From Desulfurobacteriaceae bacterium (GTDB lineage: Bacteria; Aquificota; Aquificia; Desulfurobacteriales; Desulfurobacteriaceae): a DNA stretch of 64,000 nt. Both the position numbers and the translations under genes were made by a program. Positions 34,640 through 44,096 of the stretch are shown piece by piece; position 1 is the stretch's first letter; the number at the start of each line of letters is the position of its first letter. The stretch covers positions 55,041 to 119,040 of the forward strand of contig JAMOTD010000007.1 in the NCBI GenBank assembly GCA_027068415.1. The letters run 5' to 3'. The notes beneath the pieces are model-generated. The model was not told the origin of the DNA and ran no database searches. It was given only the letters and a program-made list of their open reading frames with translations.

Positions 34640-36091
34640 TTAAACTCCCCCTAAGAGCCGGTGGGTGTAGCCGTGAATAAACTTCATTATAAACTCGGGG
34701 TTAAAGCCCCACCAGATTACGAGAAGGGCAAGAAGGCCGAGGGAGAGGAGCTCCCTCCTATCTAAATCCTTAAAAGAGAGAACCTTCGGCTCAAGAAAAA
34801 AGACGTTCCTGTACATGTAGAGCATGTAGGCGGCTCCGAAGATTACTCCGAGGGCCATAAGAACGCCTACAAGGTGGGAGGCCTTATAACCTCCGAGGAT
34901 TGTAAGGAACTCACCTATAAAGGAGCTCGTACCCGGAAGGCCTACGTTTGCCATCGTAAAGAGCATTCCCAGTGTGGCAAGTTTGGGAGCAAGGGAAGCA
35001 AGACCTCCCATTTTGCCGACTTCTCTGGTGTGGAGCCTCTCGTAGATAATTCCGACGACGAAGAAGAGAGCTCCGCTAACTAAACCGTGGCTGAGCATCT
35101 GGAATATTGCTCCCTCAATTCCCTGAACGGTTAAAGAGAAGAGGCCAATCATCACAAATCCCATGTGGGAGACCGACGAGTAGGCAACTATTTTCTTAAC
35201 GTCCTCCTGAACGAGGGCAATGAGTGCAGTATAGACAATGGCGATAACTCCCAGGGCAAAGATTACCGGAGCGTAGAGTTTGTAGGCATCAGGAAAGAGG
35301 GGAAGGGAGAACCTTAAAAAGCCGTAAATTCCCATCTTAAGGAGAACTCCCGCAAGGATTACGCTACCGGGAGTGGGAGCTTCAACGTGGGCATCAGGAA
35401 GCCAGGTGTGGAAGGGGAAAAGGGGAACTTTAACGGCAAAGGCGATGAAGAAGGCCCAGAAGAGCCACTTCTGAAGCTCAAGGGGCAGTTTAAGGTTTAA
35501 AAGTTGTTGAAGGTCAAAGGTGAAGTTCCCCGTTAAGGATGTGTAGAAGACGACCAGAACAACCATTCCCACAAGGAGGAAGATGCTGCCGGCAAAGGTA
35601 TAGATAAAGAACTTTAAGGCCGAGTAAATCCTCCTCTCGCCCCCCCAGATACCGATTATGAGGGACATAGGGATTAACATAGCTTCCCAGAAGATGTAAA
35701 AGAGCAGAAGGTCAAGGGAGACAAAAACTCCGAGCATTGCAGTTTCAAGAAGGAGGAGAAGGGCGTAAAAGAGCCTCTTCCTCCTGTCTATGTAGTTCCA
35801 GGCAGAGGGAACGGCTATGAAGGTTAAGAGGGCGGTCATTAAAACCATTATTAGGCTTAAACCGTCAACCCCGACCTTGTACTTGATTGAAAGGCTGGGG
35901 AGCCAGTGGCCGTAGTCAATGAACTGGAAAGAAGAGCTCTTACTTACATCAAACTGGAAAAGGAGAAGAACGGAGAGAACTAAAACGAGCCCGGTCGTAA
36001 AGAGGGCTATCCACTTTGCCCTCTCCTCGCTCCTGCACAGGGCAATAAAGAGAGCTCCTATCAGCGGTATAACCAGCATTAAACTAACCAT
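34640..36091 (-). CDS. nuoM: NADH-quinone oxidoreductase subunit M
   Basis: 483 residues with about 14 membrane helices, a proton-pumping antiporter-like subunit. Family blocks seen are KVPLFPFHTWLPDAHVEAPTPGSVILAGVLLKMG and VAYSSVSHMGFVMIG. The ATG at 36091 is chosen over the TTG three bases earlier. A GGTGG element lies upstream. It sits between nuoL and nuoN with minimal spacing. Confidence 0.95.
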   Translation of the reverse strand: MVSLMLVIPLIGALFIALCRSEERAKWIALFTTGLVLVLSVLLLFQFDVSKSSSFQFIDYGHWLPSLSIKYKVGVDGLSLIMVLMTALLTFIAVPSAWNYIDRRKRLFYALLLLLETAMLGVFVSLDLLLFYIFWEAMLIPMSLIIGIWGGERRIYSALKFFIYTFAGSIFLLVGMVVLVVFYTSLTGNFTFDLQQLLNLKLPLELQKWLFWAFFIAFAVKVPLFPFHTWLPDAHVEAPTPGSVILAGVLLKMGIYGFLRFSLPLFPDAYKLYAPVIFALGVIAIVYTALIALVQEDVKKIVAYSSVSHMGFVMIGLFSLTVQGIEGAIFQMLSHGLVSGALFFVVGIIYERLHTREVGKMGGLASLAPKLATLGMLFTMANVGLPGTSSFIGEFLTILGGYKASHLVGVLMALGVIFGAAYMLYMYRNVFFLEPKVLSFKDLDRRELLSLGLLALLVIWWGFNPEFIMKFIHGYTHRLLGGV

Positions 36092-36101
36092 CAATCCACC
36101 C

Positions 36102-37967
36102 CTAAACCAGCCAGATAATTGCTATTACAAGGATTAAACCGAGAGCAAAGTAGAGGGCGTAGGCGTTCACAACGCCGGTTTGAGTAAGCCTGACGGCCTC
36201 CCCGAGCCCCCTCGTAATGAAGGCCAGGCCATTTACAATGCCGTCTATAACGAACCTGTCAAAGAGTGATGAGAGCTTACCCAGTCCAAAGCCCACTCCC
36301 CTCACAAAGAGGTAGTAGTAGAGCTCGTCAAAGTAGTACTTGTTGTAAACGAGGGTATAGAGGGGGCGGATAAAGGGATTTTCGGTAATAACCTCCGGAG
36401 AGATTTTGTTCCAGTAGTAAAAGAGAGCCGCAACGAAGAGGCCCAAAAGTGCAAGGGAAACCGTAACGGCGGCAAGAGTAATCTCAAGGGAGTGGGAGGT
36501 ATGGTGGAGGTGGTTGGGAACGCTTTTTTTCAGGAACTCGGTAAACCAGCCCTCAAGAAACCCGGCAAAGATTGAGGGAATTGAGAGGACGATGAGGGGA
36601 ACGGTCATAACGGCAGGGGACTCGTGGAGGTGTTTCCTCTCCCTCTCTCCGAACCTCTCCCGGCCGAAGAAGACGAGAAAGACGAGTCTTCCCATGTAAA
36701 GGGCCGTCAGGAGAGCTCCGAGGGTCAAAAAGAACCACCAGACAAAGTGGCCGTTGGCGTAGGTTGAGAAGATTATCTTATCCTTGCTGAAAAATCCCGC
36801 AAGGGGAGGAATTCCTACAAGAGCAAGGGTTCCGATTATAAAAGTCGTTCCCGTAATCTTCATGTACTTAAACAGGCCTCCCATTCTCCTGATGTCCTGC
36901 TCACCGCTCATTGCGTGGATAACGCTACCGGAACCTAAGAAGAGAAGAGCTTTAAAGAAGGCGTGGGTAAAGAGGTGGAACATTGCAAAGACGTAGGCCC
37001 CTGCACCGAGAGCCGCAAACATGTAGCCAAGCTGAGAGAGAGTTGAGTAGGCAAGAACCCTCTTTATGTCAAACTGTGTAAGGCCTATCGTTGCCGCGCC
37101 GAAGGCGGTTATAACGCCAATTACCCCGACAATCGGCAGGATGTAGCTGCCGTCGTAAATCGGCCAGCATCGGGCAACCATAAAGACTCCGGCGGCAACC
37201 ATCGTAGCGGCGTGAATCAGGGCGGAGATTGGAGTGGGACCCTCCATTGCGTCTGCAAGCCAGGTATGGAGGGGGAACTGGGCGGACTTTCCGACGGCTC
37301 CGCCCAGGAGAAGGAGACCGATTAGTGAGAGAGCTCCGGCAGAGGCCTTAGAAGCCTTTGCAAAGACCTCTCCGAACTCTAAGGAGCCGAAGAGCCAGAA
37401 AACTGCAGCAACTCCGAGAATAAAGAGGAAGTCTCCTACCCTGTTCATTATGAAGGCTTTAATTGCCGCGTCTGCCGCCCTCTTCCTCTTAAACCAGAAA
37501 CCGATTAAGAGGTAGGAAGACAGACCCACGGCCTCCCAGCCGAAGAAGAGCTGGAGAAAGTTGGGCGAGAGGACAAGAACGAGCATTGAGAAGGTAAAAA
37601 GACCCAAGTATGCGAAGAACCTGTCGTAGCTCGGGTCTTCGGCCATGTAGCCAACAGAGTAGAGGTGAACGAAAAACGAGACGAAGTTAACCACAACGAG
37701 CATAACTGCCGTAAGGGAATCAACGTAACCTCCGAAGGAGGCAGAGAGGCCTCCCGAAACCAGCCACGTAAACCAGCTTTCGCTGATTACCTTCCCTTTC
37801 ATCACCTCAAAGAGGAGCTCTACCGAGAGGAAAAGTGAGAGACCCACCGCAAGGAGGCCGAAGTAGTGGCTCCTCCTCTTTAGGGAGTCAATCCCGAAAA
37901 AGACTCCGAGACCGGCTATCAGGAAGGAAAGTAGCGGTAAAACTGCTATCCAGAAGGTCATTCCCAT
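36102..37967 (-). CDS. nuoL: NADH-quinone oxidoreductase subunit L
   Basis: About 621 residues, the largest antiporter-like subunit, with the extra C-terminal region that forms the long lateral helix of complex I. Conserved blocks include GWEAVGLSSYLLIGFW, FPLHTWLADAMEGPTPISALIHAATMVAAG and AYSTLSQLGYM. The ATG at 37967 is preferred because GAGG is properly spaced and the gene then begins 2 bases after the nuoK stop; an upstream GTG and a downstream ATG are also in frame. Confidence 0.95.
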   Translation of the reverse strand: MGMTFWIAVLPLLSFLIAGLGVFFGIDSLKRRSHYFGLLAVGLSLFLSVELLFEVMKGKVISESWFTWLVSGGLSASFGGYVDSLTAVMLVVVNFVSFFVHLYSVGYMAEDPSYDRFFAYLGLFTFSMLVLVLSPNFLQLFFGWEAVGLSSYLLIGFWFKRKRAADAAIKAFIMNRVGDFLFILGVAAVFWLFGSLEFGEVFAKASKASAGALSLIGLLLLGGAVGKSAQFPLHTWLADAMEGPTPISALIHAATMVAAGVFMVARCWPIYDGSYILPIVGVIGVITAFGAATIGLTQFDIKRVLAYSTLSQLGYMFAALGAGAYVFAMFHLFTHAFFKALLFLGSGSVIHAMSGEQDIRRMGGLFKYMKITGTTFIIGTLALVGIPPLAGFFSKDKIIFSTYANGHFVWWFFLTLGALLTALYMGRLVFLVFFGRERFGERERKHLHESPAVMTVPLIVLSIPSIFAGFLEGWFTEFLKKSVPNHLHHTSHSLEITLAAVTVSLALLGLFVAALFYYWNKISPEVITENPFIRPLYTLVYNKYYFDELYYYLFVRGVGFGLGKLSSLFDRFVIDGIVNGLAFITRGLGEAVRLTQTGVVNAYALYFALGLILVIAIIWLV

Positions 37968-37969
37968 AA

Positions 37970-38269
37970 CTACCACCTCAGGGAGCTGTAGTCTTCGGTG
38001 TTTACACTACCCTTTAACCTGTAAAGGGCAACAACTATCGCAAGGCCGACCGCCGCCTCGGCCGCCGCAACTGCAAGGACGAAGAAGACAAAGAGCTCCC
38101 CGTAATAGTTGCCGTAGAGCTTTGAAAAGCCGACAAAGAGAACGTTGGCGCTATTAAGCAGGAGCTCCAGCGAGAAAAAGAGCGATATAACGTTCCTCCT
38201 CACTATGAGGCCGAAAAGCCCCACGGAGAAGAGAAGGGCGCTGAGAATAACATATCCCGTAATGCTCAT
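37970..38269 (-). CDS. nuoK: NADH-quinone oxidoreductase subunit K
   Basis: 99 residues with three membrane helices. It carries the two functionally important buried glutamates of this subunit, in SLELLLNSANVLFVGF and AVAAAEAAVGLAIVV. It belongs to the E-channel part of complex I. Its ATG overlaps the nuoJ stop. Confidence 0.95.
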   Translation of the reverse strand: MSITGYVILSALLFSVGLFGLIVRRNVISLFFSLELLLNSANVLFVGFSKLYGNYYGELFVFFVLAVAAAEAAVGLAIVVALYRLKGSVNTEDYSSLRW

Positions 38270-38745
38270 TCCTCCCTCCTTCCGACTGCAACGGCGCCGA
38301 TTGTAGCAACAAGGAGAAGAACCGAAACGACCTCAAAGGGAAGAAGGAACCTGTAAAAGAGCGGAGAGGCGAGCTCCTTCGCTCCCGAAACGGTTAGAGA
38401 GGGAGCTCCTTCAAGGCTCATCGCCCCGTAAACTATCAGCAGGAAAAGAACTCCTGCAAGAAAGCCGCCGGCAGAGACAAAGCCGAGCCTCAGGGGCTCC
38501 TCTTTCATCTTCTCCAAATCCATCGTCATCAGGGCAAAAAGGTAGAGGACGATAATAGCCCCTCCGTAAACCATTACCTGAACAATCCCGATAAACTCTG
38601 CACCGGAGGTAAAGTAAACGGCTCCGAGAGAGACGAAAGAGCCAAGGAGGGCAACTCCTCCCTTTATAACGTTCCTCTGCAGAACCGCCGCAAGGCCTAA
38701 AGCCACGGCAAGAAATCCAAAAAGGTAGAAAAAGAGCCCGTTCAT
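38266..38745 (-). CDS. nuoJ: NADH-quinone oxidoreductase subunit J
   Basis: 159 residues with about five membrane helices. The conserved QVMVYGGAIIVLYLFALMTMDLEK block, which contains the pi-bulge helix of NuoJ, identifies it. It overlaps nuoI and nuoK by four bases each, showing translational coupling in the operon. Confidence 0.94.
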   Translation of the reverse strand: MNGLFFYLFGFLAVALGLAAVLQRNVIKGGVALLGSFVSLGAVYFTSGAEFIGIVQVMVYGGAIIVLYLFALMTMDLEKMKEEPLRLGFVSAGGFLAGVLFLLIVYGAMSLEGAPSLTVSGAKELASPLFYRFLLPFEVVSVLLLVATIGAVAVGRREE

Positions 38746-39197
38746 TTTCTCTCCCTTTGACGCTTCTGGTAGTACCTCCCCAGTTCAAGGAGGTCTTCCT
38801 TGTGGAGGATTAGCTTATCTATGCTGTACTGGGAAAACTCGTAGATGTCAGTCATAACTATTGCGTCCCTCGGGCAGGCTTCAACGCACAGGCCACAGAA
38901 GAGACACCTGGTCAGGTCAACGGTAAAGTCAACAAGCTCTTTTTTCCCGTCCTTCCCTTCGGTCATCTCCATGTCTATAACGTTGCTGGGGCACATCTCC
39001 GCACAGAGGTAGCAGGCCTCACACCTGTAAGAGCCGTCGGGATTGAGCTTGAGGGCGTGAATTCCTCTAAACCTCTTCCTCGGAGGAACCTTCTCAAAGG
39101 GGTAGTGAACCGTAACGGTAGGCTTAAACATCGTTTTAAGGGTAATTTTCATACCCTTGAGTAAATCGGTAAAAGTCGCCTTCTTTAAAAGGCTCAT
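38742..39197 (-). CDS. nuoI: NADH-quinone oxidoreductase subunit I
   Basis: 151 residues. Two ferredoxin-type [4Fe-4S] motifs carry electrons through the peripheral arm: CEACYLCAEMCP and CLFCGLCVEACP. The GIHALKLNPDGSYRCEACYLC context is typical of NuoI. It lies 11 bases after nuoH and overlaps nuoJ. Confidence 0.95.
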   Translation of the reverse strand: MSLLKKATFTDLLKGMKITLKTMFKPTVTVHYPFEKVPPRKRFRGIHALKLNPDGSYRCEACYLCAEMCPSNVIDMEMTEGKDGKKELVDFTVDLTRCLFCGLCVEACPRDAIVMTDIYEFSQYSIDKLILHKEDLLELGRYYQKRQRERK

Positions 39198-39208
39198 TTC
39201 CCTCTCCT

Positions 39209-40168
39209 TTAGCCTACAAATAGTGCCTCAACTGCCGCAATAAAGATGTTAAGTATTGAAAGGGGCAGAAAGATTTTCCACATGATGTTTAACATCTGGT
39301 CAAACCTGTACCTCGGGAAAGTCGCCCTGAGCCAGAAGGTCAGGAAGATGAAAAAGCCCGCCTTTAAAAGGTGGTAGAGAACTCCGAGAACAGGGTGCTT
39401 ATCTGCAAGGGGGCCGCTCCACCCTCCAAAGAAAAGGAGCGAAACCACCAGAGAGAGGACAATTATGTTTATGTACTCTCCGAAGAAGAAAGCCGCAAAC
39501 CTCATTCCCGAGTATTCTGTGTGGAAGCCCCCCACCAGCTCGCTCTCACCTTCGGGAAGGTCAAAAGGCGGTCTGCAAACTTCGGCAACCATCATAATTA
39601 AGAAAATTACGAAAGCTATAGGCTGGTAGAAAATTCCCCAGCCGTGGGTCTGCTGCCACTTTACAATCTCGTTAAAGTCAAAGGAGCCAAAGAGAATTAC
39701 GACCGCCATGAGGGCAAAGCCCATCGGAAGCTCGTAGCCGAGAACCTGAGCCGCAGCTCTCATTCCGGCTAAAAAAGAGTACTTGTCGTTTGAGGAGTAG
39801 CCGGCCAAAAAAAAGGCGTAGATTGAGATTGCGCTCATCGCCATAACGAAGAGCAGACCCGACTTCATCGGAACCGCATTTATAAAGCCTATGGGGACAA
39901 CGCTTGCGGCCAAAAGGGCGGCAAAAACGCTGAAGGAGGGAGCAAACACAAAGAGGAGTTTGTCTGCTCCCCTCGGGATAACGTCCTCTTTAAAAATCAG
40001 CTTTATTGCGTCGGCAATGGGCTGGAGAACTCCGTGGGGGCCGACGACCATAGGGCCTGAACGCTGCTGCATGTGGCCCAAAACCTTCCTTTCAAGGTAA
40101 GTAATCGGCGGAACGGCAACTAACATCAAGCCCACTATAAAGAGAAGGCTTAAAAAGTGCTCAATCAC
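39209..40168 (-). CDS. nuoH: NADH-quinone oxidoreductase subunit H
   Basis: 319 residues with about eight membrane helices. Family blocks are TYLERKVLGHMQQRSGPMVVGPHGVLQPIADAIKLI and PPFDLPEGESELVGGFHTEYSG, which form the quinone-site entry. The GTG start at 40168 is preferred over an upstream in-frame TTG because GGGGAGG lies eight bases before it and it forms a GTGA overlap with the preceding gene stop. That preceding gene is a cNMP-fold protein not normally part of nuo operons. Confidence 0.93.
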   Translation of the reverse strand: MIEHFLSLLFIVGLMLVAVPPITYLERKVLGHMQQRSGPMVVGPHGVLQPIADAIKLIFKEDVIPRGADKLLFVFAPSFSVFAALLAASVVPIGFINAVPMKSGLLFVMAMSAISIYAFFLAGYSSNDKYSFLAGMRAAAQVLGYELPMGFALMAVVILFGSFDFNEIVKWQQTHGWGIFYQPIAFVIFLIMMVAEVCRPPFDLPEGESELVGGFHTEYSGMRFAAFFFGEYINIIVLSLVVSLLFFGGWSGPLADKHPVLGVLYHLLKAGFFIFLTFWLRATFPRYRFDQMLNIMWKIFLPLSILNIFIAAVEALFVG

Positions 40169-40638
40169 TTCTTGGGTCCTCCCCAGATGAAGCAAGTTGT
40201 ATCAACGAACTTCTTGTTCATTTCCTTGAGCCTCTCGGCTATTACCTTTGCAATCTCTTCAAGGAGCTTAATTGCAAGCTGGGGGTCTTCCTTCTTTAAC
40301 TTTTCATAGTCCTGCTTCGTTAGAATAATAACGTGGGTCTCTTTGAGAGCAACGCCTTTAGAGGAGTGGAGGCGGTTGCTGAAGAAGGAGAGCTCCCCCA
40401 GCGGCGTCCCCTCCTCGCTTACCGCAACTTTAACCATGTTCCCGAAGGGGTCGGGCCTGTAGAGGCCTACCCTTCCCTTAACTATAAAGAAGATTTTGTC
40501 CCCCGGGTCGCCCTCCTCAAAGAGGACTTCACCTTTGGGGTAAACCTTGTACTCAAGGTAGTTTGCAATCTCCCGGAGCTCCTTATCGGTAAAGTTCTCA
40601 AAGAGGGGAAACTCTTTTGCAAGCTCAACTTTAACCAT
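40165..40638 (-). CDS. Cyclic-nucleotide-binding-domain protein inside the nuo operon
   Basis: 157 residues made up almost wholly of one cNMP-binding (Crp N-terminal) fold: FPLFENFTDKELREIANYLEYKVYPKGEVLFEEGDPGDKIFFIVKGRVGLY. The phosphate-binding cassette position reads LGELSFFSNRLHSSKG, lacking the usual Arg-Ala pair, so canonical cAMP binding is doubtful. There is no DNA-binding HTH. It is tightly fitted between nuoG and nuoH (zero and 4-base junctions), so it is co-translated with complex I. A regulatory or assembly role towards the complex is inference. Confidence 0.8.
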   Translation of the reverse strand: MVKVELAKEFPLFENFTDKELREIANYLEYKVYPKGEVLFEEGDPGDKIFFIVKGRVGLYRPDPFGNMVKVAVSEEGTPLGELSFFSNRLHSSKGVALKETHVIILTKQDYEKLKKEDPQLAIKLLEEIAKVIAERLKEMNKKFVDTTCFIWGGPKK

Positions 40639-42825
40639 CTACTCCTCCGCTATTTCACATTTAATTCCGCTTAAAGAGGGAAAAGAGCCCTTTAAGAGCT
40701 CCGATATGTCCCTTGTAAACCTCTCAACCCTCAAAAGGGCGTGTCCTTGAGGGACTCTTTCGTCCTTAACTGCCTTTACGGTAATCTCTCCATTTTTGGT
40801 TTTTAGACAGACAAGCTCTCTCCTGTAATCGGCGGGGTTCAGGTAGAGAGCCCTCTCACCCGATACCCTTGCAACGTTTTCCGAGTAGTAACTAACAGAG
40901 CCCCAGCCGGTTCTGTTAGGTAGAACCGTTAAAAGGAGCTCCCCTTTCTTCCTCTCTATCCTCGGAACTCCCGGCTCCTTCTTAACCTCAAACTCCGCCC
41001 GGGTTCCGCCCTCCTCCTCAATAACGGGAAGGGAAGAGAGGGAACCGAGAAGGGTATACGAGGGCTCAAGAGCGGTATCAAGAGGAAGCTCCCCCTCTAT
41101 TCCGGTGAAACTTCCCCTTTTCTCAAGGGCGGTCTCTATCGGAATTACGAGGTCTGCAAGGGGAACTTCGGGGGTGTAGTAGGGCGTAAAAAGAACGGTA
41201 AATTCAGCCTTCGGGAGCTCTAAGCCGAAGAAGTCCCTCTCAAACTCTGCGTTAACTATTACGTTCACTTCTCCGTCAAACTCATCAGGCTCTTTAATTT
41301 TAAAGTTTTTAATAACTCCGAGTGAGTTGGCCTTAGGGGGAACGGCAACCACGGAGCAGTTTCCTGCCCTGTCCGCAAGGTAGGCAACTGTCTTCCCGAT
41401 TTCCTCGGCCTCAACCGAGTAGGGGGTTAAACCGCCCAAAACGAAGACAATTCTCTTGCCCCTTAAGACCTTTGCAACCGAGTCTATCTCTCTACTGCCG
41501 CTTGAGTAAGAAGTATCAAAGGTTCCCAAAATCAGGTGTTTCAGGGTGTTTATTACCTCCTCCTGAGGAACAGTTAGGGTGGAGAAGGAAACCGAGTCAA
41601 GTTTGGAGGGAAACGTCCCCAGGCGGATTAGCCTCTTGCCCCTCTGAATTACCGCAAGCCTTAAGAGGGTTGCAACAACGGGGATAAGCTCCTCAATAAA
41701 GTCCCCTACAACAAAGATTACGTCGGCGTCGTAGATTGAGGTAAGGGGGGAGCTCTCCGCCCTACCGATTATTGAGGCAATTCCCTTTAAGAGGTTGTAG
41801 TAGCCGAGGGAGTCGCTGTAAGCCTCTTTACCGAAAATGCTCCTCAACCTCCTCAGCTCCTCGTTGGTCAGGGAGCTCTCAAGAAAGAGGTTCACCCTCC
41901 TGCCGATAACCCTCTCCTTAAGAACCTTTAAAGCCTCCTCAAGTGAGACCTTCTTAAACTCGCCGTTTTCCTTTAAGAGGGGTTCTTTAAGGCGTTTATC
42001 TGAGTAGACAACGTCCCAGCCCCACTTTCCTCGGACGCACAGATACCCCCTATTGTGCCCTTCATTTACTCCGATTCTTCCTACGGCCCTCTTTATCTTC
42101 CCGTGGTAGGTGTCTACCTCAACCCTGCAGCCGCTTCCGCAGAAAGAGCAGGTCGTCCAGGTCTTTATCATTCTCCACGGTCTATCCTTGTACTTAAAGG
42201 CCCTATCAAGGAGCGAGCCTACCGGACAGACGTCTATACAGCTTCCGCAGTGCTCACAGCCGCTCTCAATAAAGTCCCCGTTAAAGGGTGAGATGTAAGC
42301 CTTGTAGCCCCTGTTTAGAATTCCCAGAACTCTATTGCCCATGTTCTCGCCGCACATCCTTATACAGCGGCGGCAGAGAATACAGCGGTCGTTGTCTATC
42401 TCAATTAAAGGCCCCCGAATTACGATGTCTTTTTCTCTTCGGGGCTCGGCATAGCGGCTCTTCTTGGGGCCGTGCCTGAAGCCGGTCATCTGGAGCTCAC
42501 ACTCGCCGGACTTATCGCAAATAGGACACTCTAAGGTGTGGTTGTTGAGGATAAGCTCAATTACTCCCGCCCTTGCACGGCGAACCCTCTCGGTGTTTGT
42601 TTTAACTACCATGTCGGGCATTGCCTTGAGCGTGCAGGCTGTAACCAGACGCGGAGCTCCCTCAACCTCAACGAGGCAGACCCTACAGGCGCCTTCCGGG
42701 CGGAGCTCCTTGTGGTAGCAGAAGACGGGAATAACTATCCCGTTCCTCTCGGCTACCTCTAAAACCGTCTCTCCGGGAAAGGCCTCGCACTCCTTACCGT
42801 CAATAACTATCTTGAAACTTTCCAT
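40639..42825 (-). CDS. nuoG: NADH-quinone oxidoreductase subunit G
   Basis: About 728 residues. The N-terminal ferredoxin part has the [2Fe-2S] cysteines (VFCYHKELRPEGACRVCLVEV...CTL), the histidine/cysteine N5 motif (HTLECPICDKSGECELQ) and two [4Fe-4S] motifs (CILCRRCIRMCG, CEHCGSCIDVCPVGSL). A molybdopterin-oxidoreductase-like Fe-S motif (CSFCGSGCRVEV) and domain follow. The ATG at 42825 has GGAG at the right distance and lies 2 bases after the nuoF stop. The C-terminal molybdopterin-like half looks divergent. Confidence 0.94.
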   Translation of the reverse strand: MESFKIVIDGKECEAFPGETVLEVAERNGIVIPVFCYHKELRPEGACRVCLVEVEGAPRLVTACTLKAMPDMVVKTNTERVRRARAGVIELILNNHTLECPICDKSGECELQMTGFRHGPKKSRYAEPRREKDIVIRGPLIEIDNDRCILCRRCIRMCGENMGNRVLGILNRGYKAYISPFNGDFIESGCEHCGSCIDVCPVGSLLDRAFKYKDRPWRMIKTWTTCSFCGSGCRVEVDTYHGKIKRAVGRIGVNEGHNRGYLCVRGKWGWDVVYSDKRLKEPLLKENGEFKKVSLEEALKVLKERVIGRRVNLFLESSLTNEELRRLRSIFGKEAYSDSLGYYNLLKGIASIIGRAESSPLTSIYDADVIFVVGDFIEELIPVVATLLRLAVIQRGKRLIRLGTFPSKLDSVSFSTLTVPQEEVINTLKHLILGTFDTSYSSGSREIDSVAKVLRGKRIVFVLGGLTPYSVEAEEIGKTVAYLADRAGNCSVVAVPPKANSLGVIKNFKIKEPDEFDGEVNVIVNAEFERDFFGLELPKAEFTVLFTPYYTPEVPLADLVIPIETALEKRGSFTGIEGELPLDTALEPSYTLLGSLSSLPVIEEEGGTRAEFEVKKEPGVPRIERKKGELLLTVLPNRTGWGSVSYYSENVARVSGERALYLNPADYRRELVCLKTKNGEITVKAVKDERVPQGHALLRVERFTRDISELLKGSFPSLSGIKCEIAEE

Positions 42826-42827
42826 TT

Positions 42828-44093
42828 TTAACTGCTCCTGAAGGGGCATCTTCCGGTTTTAATGTGCTGAAGGTACTCCTCCCTGAACTTACGAACGGTT
42901 GAGGCCACCGGGTTGTGGGCGGCCATCCCGAGACCGCAGAAGGAGTTTTCCATGGTCTCGGAGATTGAGAGGATTACCTCCAAATCTTTCTCACTTCCCT
43001 TCCCCTCCTCAATCCTCCTCAAAATCCTTACAAGCCAGTCGGTTCCTTCCCTGCAGGGGGTACACTTCCCGCAGGATTCGTGCCTGAAGAACTCTATGAG
43101 CCGAAGCGCCGCCTTGACTATACAGTCGGTCTCGTCAAGAACCATAATCGCACCCGAGCCGAGCATCGTTCCTGCCTTTGCTAAAGAGGGGAAGTCCATG
43201 GGAACACTTATTTCATCGGCAGTTAAAACCGAGCTTGAGGCTCCGCCGGGGAAGACGGCCTTCAGCTTTCTATCTCTAACTATTCCGCCGGCGTGCTCAA
43301 AGATTATCTCCTCTAAAGGTGTTCCCATCGGTAGCTCGTAAACCCCCGGCCTCTTCACCTTACCGCTAACCGGAAAGAGCTTGGGCCCGGGGCAGTCCGG
43401 CGAGCCGATTTGTGAGTACCACTTTCCTCCCCTCTCAATTATGAGGGGAACGTTTGCAAGGGTTTCAACGTTGTTTACCACCGTCGGCTTCCACAGGTAC
43501 CCTGCGTTAACCGGGAAGGGGGGCTTGATTCTGGGCTCTCCCCTCTTACCCTCCATAGATTCAATCAGGGCAGTCTCCTCACCGCAGATGTAAGCACCTG
43601 CCCCGCTGTGAATGTAGAGGTCAAAGGAGAAGTCGGTTCCGAGTATGTTCTCACCCAAAAAGCCCTTTTCGTAAGCCTCGGCTATTGCCCTCTCTAAAAT
43701 CCTCTTTCCTATGGGGTACTCACCCCTTAAGTAGATGTACCCGTAGCGGCACCCGGTTGCGTAGGCGCCGATTAACATTCCCTCTATGAGGGCGTGGGGG
43801 TCTTTCTCAATTATTACCCTATCTTTAAAGGTGCAGGGCTCTCCTTCGTCGGCATTGCAGACAAAGAACTTTGGCTCCTTTATGTCGGCGGCGGCAAACT
43901 CCCACTTCATCCCGGTAGGGAAGCCTGCTCCACCCCGCCCCCTCAGGCCGCTCAGTTTAACTTCCTCAACTACGTCCTCGGGGCTCATCTCCTTTAAAAC
44001 CTTCCTCAAGGCCCCGTATCCGCCGCCGGCAAGGTAGACCTCTATTGTGTGGGAGTTTTCCTTGTCTATATTTCTCAAAAGAAGCTTTTCCAT
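42828..44093 (-). CDS. nuoF: NADH-quinone oxidoreductase subunit F
   Basis: 421 residues. It contains the NADH/FMN-binding block SGLRGRGGAGFPTGMKW, the second nucleotide-binding block and the [4Fe-4S] N3 motif ESCGKCTPCREG followed by a distal cysteine near SFCGLG. It accepts electrons from NADH through FMN. It lies 3 bases after nuoE. Confidence 0.95.
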   Translation of the reverse strand: MEKLLLRNIDKENSHTIEVYLAGGGYGALRKVLKEMSPEDVVEEVKLSGLRGRGGAGFPTGMKWEFAAADIKEPKFFVCNADEGEPCTFKDRVIIEKDPHALIEGMLIGAYATGCRYGYIYLRGEYPIGKRILERAIAEAYEKGFLGENILGTDFSFDLYIHSGAGAYICGEETALIESMEGKRGEPRIKPPFPVNAGYLWKPTVVNNVETLANVPLIIERGGKWYSQIGSPDCPGPKLFPVSGKVKRPGVYELPMGTPLEEIIFEHAGGIVRDRKLKAVFPGGASSSVLTADEISVPMDFPSLAKAGTMLGSGAIMVLDETDCIVKAALRLIEFFRHESCGKCTPCREGTDWLVRILRRIEEGKGSEKDLEVILSISETMENSFCGLGMAAHNPVASTVRKFREEYLQHIKTGRCPFRSS

Positions 44094-44096
44094 TAC

